49,313 bases of DNA from assembly GCF_000090795.2 (NCBI RefSeq), contig NW_003546337.1:1-49313 (forward strand), given 5' to 3'. This DNA comes from Amphimedon queenslandica. Taxonomy: Eukaryota; Porifera; Demospongiae; Haplosclerida; Niphatidae. Positions 47,811 through 49,313 of the stretch are shown here, one piece after another (position 1 is the first letter of the stretch; each line of letters begins with the position of its first letter). The position numbers and the translations under genes are program-made. The notes below the pieces were generated by a model that worked only from the letters and a program-made list of their open reading frames with translations, did no database searches and was not told where the DNA came from.

Positions 47811-47995
47811 TTCCAATCCACTATTAATTGTGTGTTAAGGACAAGGTTAATGATGGTGTGACTGTGCTATCAGGTCAGGAGACTTTCCTTATCTATCATT
47901 GGCCTCGCCCAGCTTTGCGTAGGCGAGGACTAGTCTAGGTACTCGTTATAATAATATCCTATCACTGCCTAGGCCCTATTGTAGATAGGAGGAAG
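47811..47995. other. Upstream region of the PRTase-like gene
   Basis: Contains a short inverted repeat CCTCGCC (near 47904) and GGCGAGG (near 47922), and the phrase AATAATATCCTATCAC that recurs near 49015. No gene recognised. Confidence 0.45.
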
Positions 47996-48425
47996 ATAGA
48001 GTGGTTTCAGTGACGTCACATTTTGACGTCATAATTACTTCCGTATGGCAAAAATTGATGAGCCTCACTCGTTTACAGCAGTAAAGTTGCTTCTTCTATA
48101 ACTTCTTTCATACAGTACAAGGCAGAAAATGAGTAAAGTTATAGCAGTAGTAAGCAGAAAAGTAGCGATAGAAATAATTATAGGAGTAACAAGACAAGGC
48201 TGTGTTCACTTCAGCCGCTTCACTGGTTCTCTATCCGAGGAATTTTTGCTTCCTTTGCATCCCTGAGTCCAGGAAAATGAAAGAGCAGCATGAATTAGCC
48301 ATGCTCATAATTAAGGAAGCCTGCCAGAAGAGTTTATATCGCTGTACAAATGAATGGCAAAGTAGCCATTTGCCATACGGAAGTAATTATGACGCATGCT
48401 GTGACGTCATATGAAACCGCTCTAT
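47996..48425. mobile_element. 430-bp MITE with ~57-bp terminal inverted repeats carrying CRE sites
   Basis: Left terminus ATAGAGTGGTTTCAGTGACG and right terminus (reverse complement) ATAGAGCGGTTTCATATGAC continue as inverted repeats through TCATAATTACTTCCGTATGG. TGACGTCA octamers occur twice in the left arm (48010-48017 and 48024-48031) and once in the right arm (about 48402-48409). The inside has no transposase; a 70-codon open frame is not convincing. Non-autonomous DNA element. Confidence 0.8.
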
Positions 48426-48947
<522 letters not shown>

Positions 48948-49139
48948 CAGGGATATAATAGACTAACGTAACCGGGATTGGTTACGGACCGGAAGTCAAT
49001 TATCAGACTCTGTAATAATATCCTATCACTCAGACTCGCCATCTTGAAAATCATAACAGAGACTGCAAAAAGTTTTTATACACAAATGATGCGCTCACGT
49101 GATCCCGTTGCCAATCCCGGTTACGTTAGTCTATCCCTG
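48948..49139. mobile_element. 192-bp MITE with ~30-bp inverted termini and ATAATAA target duplication
   Basis: Left end CAGGGATATAATAGACTAAC and right end (reverse complement) CAGGGATAGACTAACGTAAC share AGACTAACGTAACCGGGATT. The left arm has a 5-bp ATAAT insertion. Both sides are flanked by ATAATAA (48941-48947 and 49140-49146), consistent with a 7-8 bp target-site duplication. No coding capacity. Confidence 0.8.
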
Positions 49140-49146
49140 ATAATAA

Positions 49147-49313
49147 TGATTAAATCATAGATACTATATACCCCTGGATATGAAACACGGGCCGACCGGA
49201 TGTTCTGAGGCTTGTTTCACCGGAAATACGTCATATTACGTTTTCATTCAGAATAAAAATAAAACAATGATAAAAAGTATTATTATTATTGCTAATAAAA
49301 GTGTGATTTTATG
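49147..49313. other. Window-edge intergenic sequence
   Basis: No feature identified in the last 167 bp, apart from ACGTCAT/TTACGT-type CRE-like half sites near 49230. Confidence 0.3.

Overview
This is a eukaryotic, animal-type nuclear window. It is AT-rich and very gene-dense, with many canonical GT-AG introns of only about 40-70 bp, neighbouring genes often less than 200 bp apart, and transposon-like repeats confined mostly to larger introns and the two ends. The gene set (a PH-domain AKT kinase, a PHD/TFIIS-M/SPOC protein, TRIM proteins, ZMYND12, ELOVL6-type elongases, GT92) fits an early-branching metazoan. A demosponge such as Amphimedon is my best guess, but it is an inference and was not checked against a genome. 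Splice models were built by hand. For eleven genes the summed exons give an exact multiple of three, and the two AKT copies agree exon by exon.

Layout: 1-2026 repeat array with a nested foldback insertion; 2027-3771(+) and 3931-4658(+) two unrecognised secreted-protein genes; 4828-5868(-) D-amino-acid/D-aspartate oxidase; 5961-12295(+) 23-exon LRPPRC-like PPR gene with a giant pentanucleotide satellite in its last intron; 12762-15662(-) and 15955-18617(-) two tandem AKT genes that have exchanged sequence by gene conversion; 18783-22235(+) a RING finger plus TKL kinase fusion; 22336-25866(-) ZMYND12; 26066-26881(+) and 27074-27901(+) two intronless ELOVL6-like elongases; 28088-31728(-) WDR43/UTP5; 31784-33826(+) ECHS1; 34030-35322(-) and 35528-37156(-) two intronless TRIM-like genes, one without RING; 37299-38832(-) GT92 glycosyltransferase; 38987-~44936(-) DIDO1/PHF3-like transcription factor; 45071-47164(+) TRMT11; 47262-47810(-) phosphoribosyltransferase-like protein; 47811-49313 non-coding DNA with two well-defined MITEs.

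The genes are mostly unrelated housekeeping and signalling genes and do not form one pathway. Several are divergent pairs sharing very short promoters (oxidase/PPR, AKT-b/RING-kinase, ZMYND12/ELOVL, WDR43/ECHS1, DIDO1/TRMT11), and three sets are local duplications (AKT, ELOVL, TRIM). The strongest leads are the RING-kinase architecture, the patchwork gene conversion between the AKT copies, and a ~180-bp repeat family with inverted GTACAGGGA ends that recurs, in both orientations and often in tandem, in the introns of at least six genes.
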